Part shown: in pieces, positions 62,501 through 64,000 of the stretch
Layout of the letters: each line of letters starts with the position of its first letter
Position numbering within the stretch: the stretch's first letter is position 1
NCBI GenBank assembly: GCA_021613375.1
Contig: CM038710.1
Coordinates: 29,759,763 to 29,823,762 of the forward strand
Origin: Megaleporinus macrocephalus
Taxonomy: Eukaryota; Chordata; Actinopteri; Characiformes; Anostomidae
Length of the DNA: 64,000 nt
Reading direction: 5' to 3'
Made by a program: the position numbers and the translations under genes
Notes under the pieces: model-generated
What the model saw: only the letters and a program-made list of their open reading frames with translations
Databases searched by the model: none
What the model was told of the DNA's origin: nothing

Positions 62501-63523
62501 AAAGGGGAACCCGCAATATGGAAACAAGTCCGAGGGATTTGACTGTAACAAATATCAAAGACTTACTTCACAAGATTGTCACATTGTTTGTCCTTGTTGA
62601 TCTACAGAAGCACTGGTCAACTGTTTGGTCTACATTAGGTCAACCTGACACTTATCCCAGACACAGCCAATTCAATGATGTTTAGTATTTCAGCATGTAT
62701 GCTTCTTAAACTAGGTGTTTTGAGAATAATGCTTAGACTGCCTTGCTCTCTCCAGCCGGAGGTCCTCTTCCTGATATCCTGCAGCAGGCTCTGCTCCCTG
62801 TGGTTGACCACGCTACCTGCTCTAGGTCAGACTATTGGGGCAGCCAGGTCACGACCTCCATGGTCTGTGCTGGAGGAGATGGCGTTGTTTCTGGCTGCAA
62901 CGTAAGTACATTATAACCTGTGGTCTGTAAGAAAGCTAAAAACTAAATTGTTAAGAAACAGCTGTTTGGAGCCTGAAGTTAAGTGTTTTCTGTATTAGCC
63001 CTAATAGCTCAGTGTCTAAGATGTTCTGCTCTCCTCACACACAAAAACACAAAAAAAAACAACTCTTTCATTAAGGTACTTTTGTAAACAGAGGTATTTT
63101 ACTTTAGCTCAGGGCTGCCCTGGAGAGCTGCTGGGTGATTTAATTTCGTCACTTACCTGTTTATTGGGTTTATAAACTAAAGTAGATGGTGATTTTGGTG
63201 AGCATTGTAATACAGCATTGTGTCCTGTGCTTAGGGTGATTCTGGTGGCCCCCTGAACTGCCAGAATGCTGAGGGTGTCTGGGAAGTTCACGGTATTGTG
63301 AGCTTTGGCTCTGGCATCAGTTGCAACCTCCAGAAGAAGCCTACCGTCTTCACCCGAGTGTCCGCCTACATCACCTGGATCAACCATGTAAGTTCAGTGA
63401 AGCACTGTTGATAAACTGTGAGAAATGTGATGTATCCTAAAAGTTCTTGTGTAATTAGTCAAAGGGTAAAAATCATATATTTATTTATTTTTTCTTCGTT
63501 TACAGACCATTGCCAGCAATTAA
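59595..63523 (+). CDS. ctrc: Chymotrypsin C (caldecrin)-like protease precursor, complete, 8 exons
   Basis: This is a secreted pancreatic serine protease zymogen. In mammals CTRC cuts after Leu and other large residues and regulates trypsinogen activation and degradation. Exons: 59595-59634, 59877-59965, 60093-60190, 61605-61727, 62217-62353, 62756-62901, 63235-63387, 63506-63523; 804 nt, 267 residues. A signal peptide ([16 protein letters not shown]) precedes the '[12 protein letters not shown]' activation peptide and '[20 protein letters not shown]'. The triad is His in 'LTAAHC', Asp in 'RNDIALVK' and Ser in 'GDSGGPLNC'. CTRC-type stretches are '[18 protein letters not shown]', '[11 protein letters not shown]', 'VVDHATCSR' and '[11 protein letters not shown]'. 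The pocket has Ser189, Gly190, Gly216 and Thr226. The start is the first of two adjacent ATGs; the second would also serve. Exon 2, 3 and 5-8 lengths equal those of the divergent elastase gene, so they are paralogues. An elastase-2-type name is the alternative. Confidence 0.88.
60470..60790 (+). repeat. Dispersed repeat, family copy B
   Basis: 'aatatattgtgatttt', 'gaaaacacactatcatatgc', 'ggtctgctaatgctaaca' and 'agcagtgcgcccttacac' match in order the copy at 9555-9860. It lies in the third intron of the chymotrypsin-C-like gene. Confidence 0.6.
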
Positions 63524-63559
63524 GGGCATTTGGAACAGGACATGACCACTTTGGCCTTC

Positions 63560-63565
63560 AATAAA
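63560..63565 (+). terminator. ctrc: Polyadenylation signal of the chymotrypsin-C-like gene
   Basis: AATAAA, 37 bases past the stop codon, nearly the same distance as in the divergent paralogue. Confidence 0.85.
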
Positions 63566-63729
63566 ACTATTTGAAAACAGTTCTGTGGTATTATGGTTAT
63601 TTGTTGTCAGAAATGAAGCTAATCTAAATGCCATGACAGTTTTTAGTTTAAACCTCAAACCAGCAGGGTGGTTCTTAACAGTCTCTTTTTTAGAAAAAGG
63701 TTTGCTAAATGGCTGTTTAGAAATAAGGA

Positions 63730-63735
<6 letters not shown>

Positions 63736-63772
<37 letters not shown>
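63736..63772. repeat. (AC)n microsatellite
   Basis: About eighteen uninterrupted AC units, some 170 bases past the polyadenylation signal. The rest of the window to 64000 shows no gene. Confidence 0.9.
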
Positions 63773-63775
<3 letters not shown>

Positions 63776-64000
63776 AGACTGTTCTGCTCAAGTAGACTGT
63801 TTTGTTTCAAGCACAGAACAGGATAAATGGCTCGTTGGCAGTTCCACTAGAATCCGCAAGGTGGCGATATAGGCTTTCTTTCTATATTTACTGTGACCCA
63901 TATGAGTGAACATCGTATTTACTTACTGTAATTACTGTGTAAACCAGGTACATTTGAGATGTCACAGTCTTGAAAGTGTTCAGCATTTACTAATCTAGGC

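Noticed and set aside
62206..62685. Single open frame running on from the ctrc-like exon 5 for about 160 codons
   Set aside because: The protease sequence stops at the donor at 62353 and resumes at 62756; the remainder is read-through into the intron.

Overview
This window is nuclear DNA of a bony fish. The genes are split into many short exons with GT-AG introns and the introns are AT-rich. They are full of Tc1-type relics, TTAA-flanked miniature elements and other fish dispersed repeats. Two introns carry a roughly 450 bp palindromic element that I associate from memory with ostariophysan fishes (characins, catfishes, knifefishes), so that group is my best guess. The genes match human 1p36.21 (FHAD1, EFHD2, CTRC, CELA2A), which supports the identifications.

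Layout, left to right. Positions 1-16630 look like part of the first intron of efhd2 (minus strand); only its first coding exon (16631-16914) is in the window, with a CpG-rich start region behind it. Positions about 17260-24600 are intergenic, with transposon relics and a 700 bp polypurine tract near 21.4-22.1 kb. Positions 24933-49613 (minus) hold a complete fhad1 coding sequence. I assembled it from 30 exons whose splice sites and reading phases all agree, giving 1,299 residues: an N-terminal FHA domain, a basic Pro/Ser/Arg linker and a very long coiled coil. A spliced 5' UTR exon and a promoter with two RFX X-box-like sites lie at about 49.75-50.04 kb. Positions 51828-55758 (minus) hold a complete elastase-2-type pancreatic protease gene, and 59595-63523 (plus) a complete chymotrypsin-C-type gene. 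Both have eight exons with the same phases, 804 nt of coding sequence and 267 residues.

The two proteases are secreted digestive zymogens of the exocrine pancreas. They are transcribed away from each other, and a broken LINE-1-type retrotransposon fills most of the space between their TATA boxes. The fhad1-efhd2 neighbourhood is on one strand as in human, but the proteases lie on the other side of fhad1 and one is inverted.

I saw no CRISPR array, tRNA or rRNA gene, operon or viral gene, and nothing I would call a new biological system. The points most worth checking are the L1 between the two protease promoters, the X-box-like sites of fhad1, the altered phosphate-binding positions of its FHA domain, and an unassigned coding-like stretch at 29293-29565.
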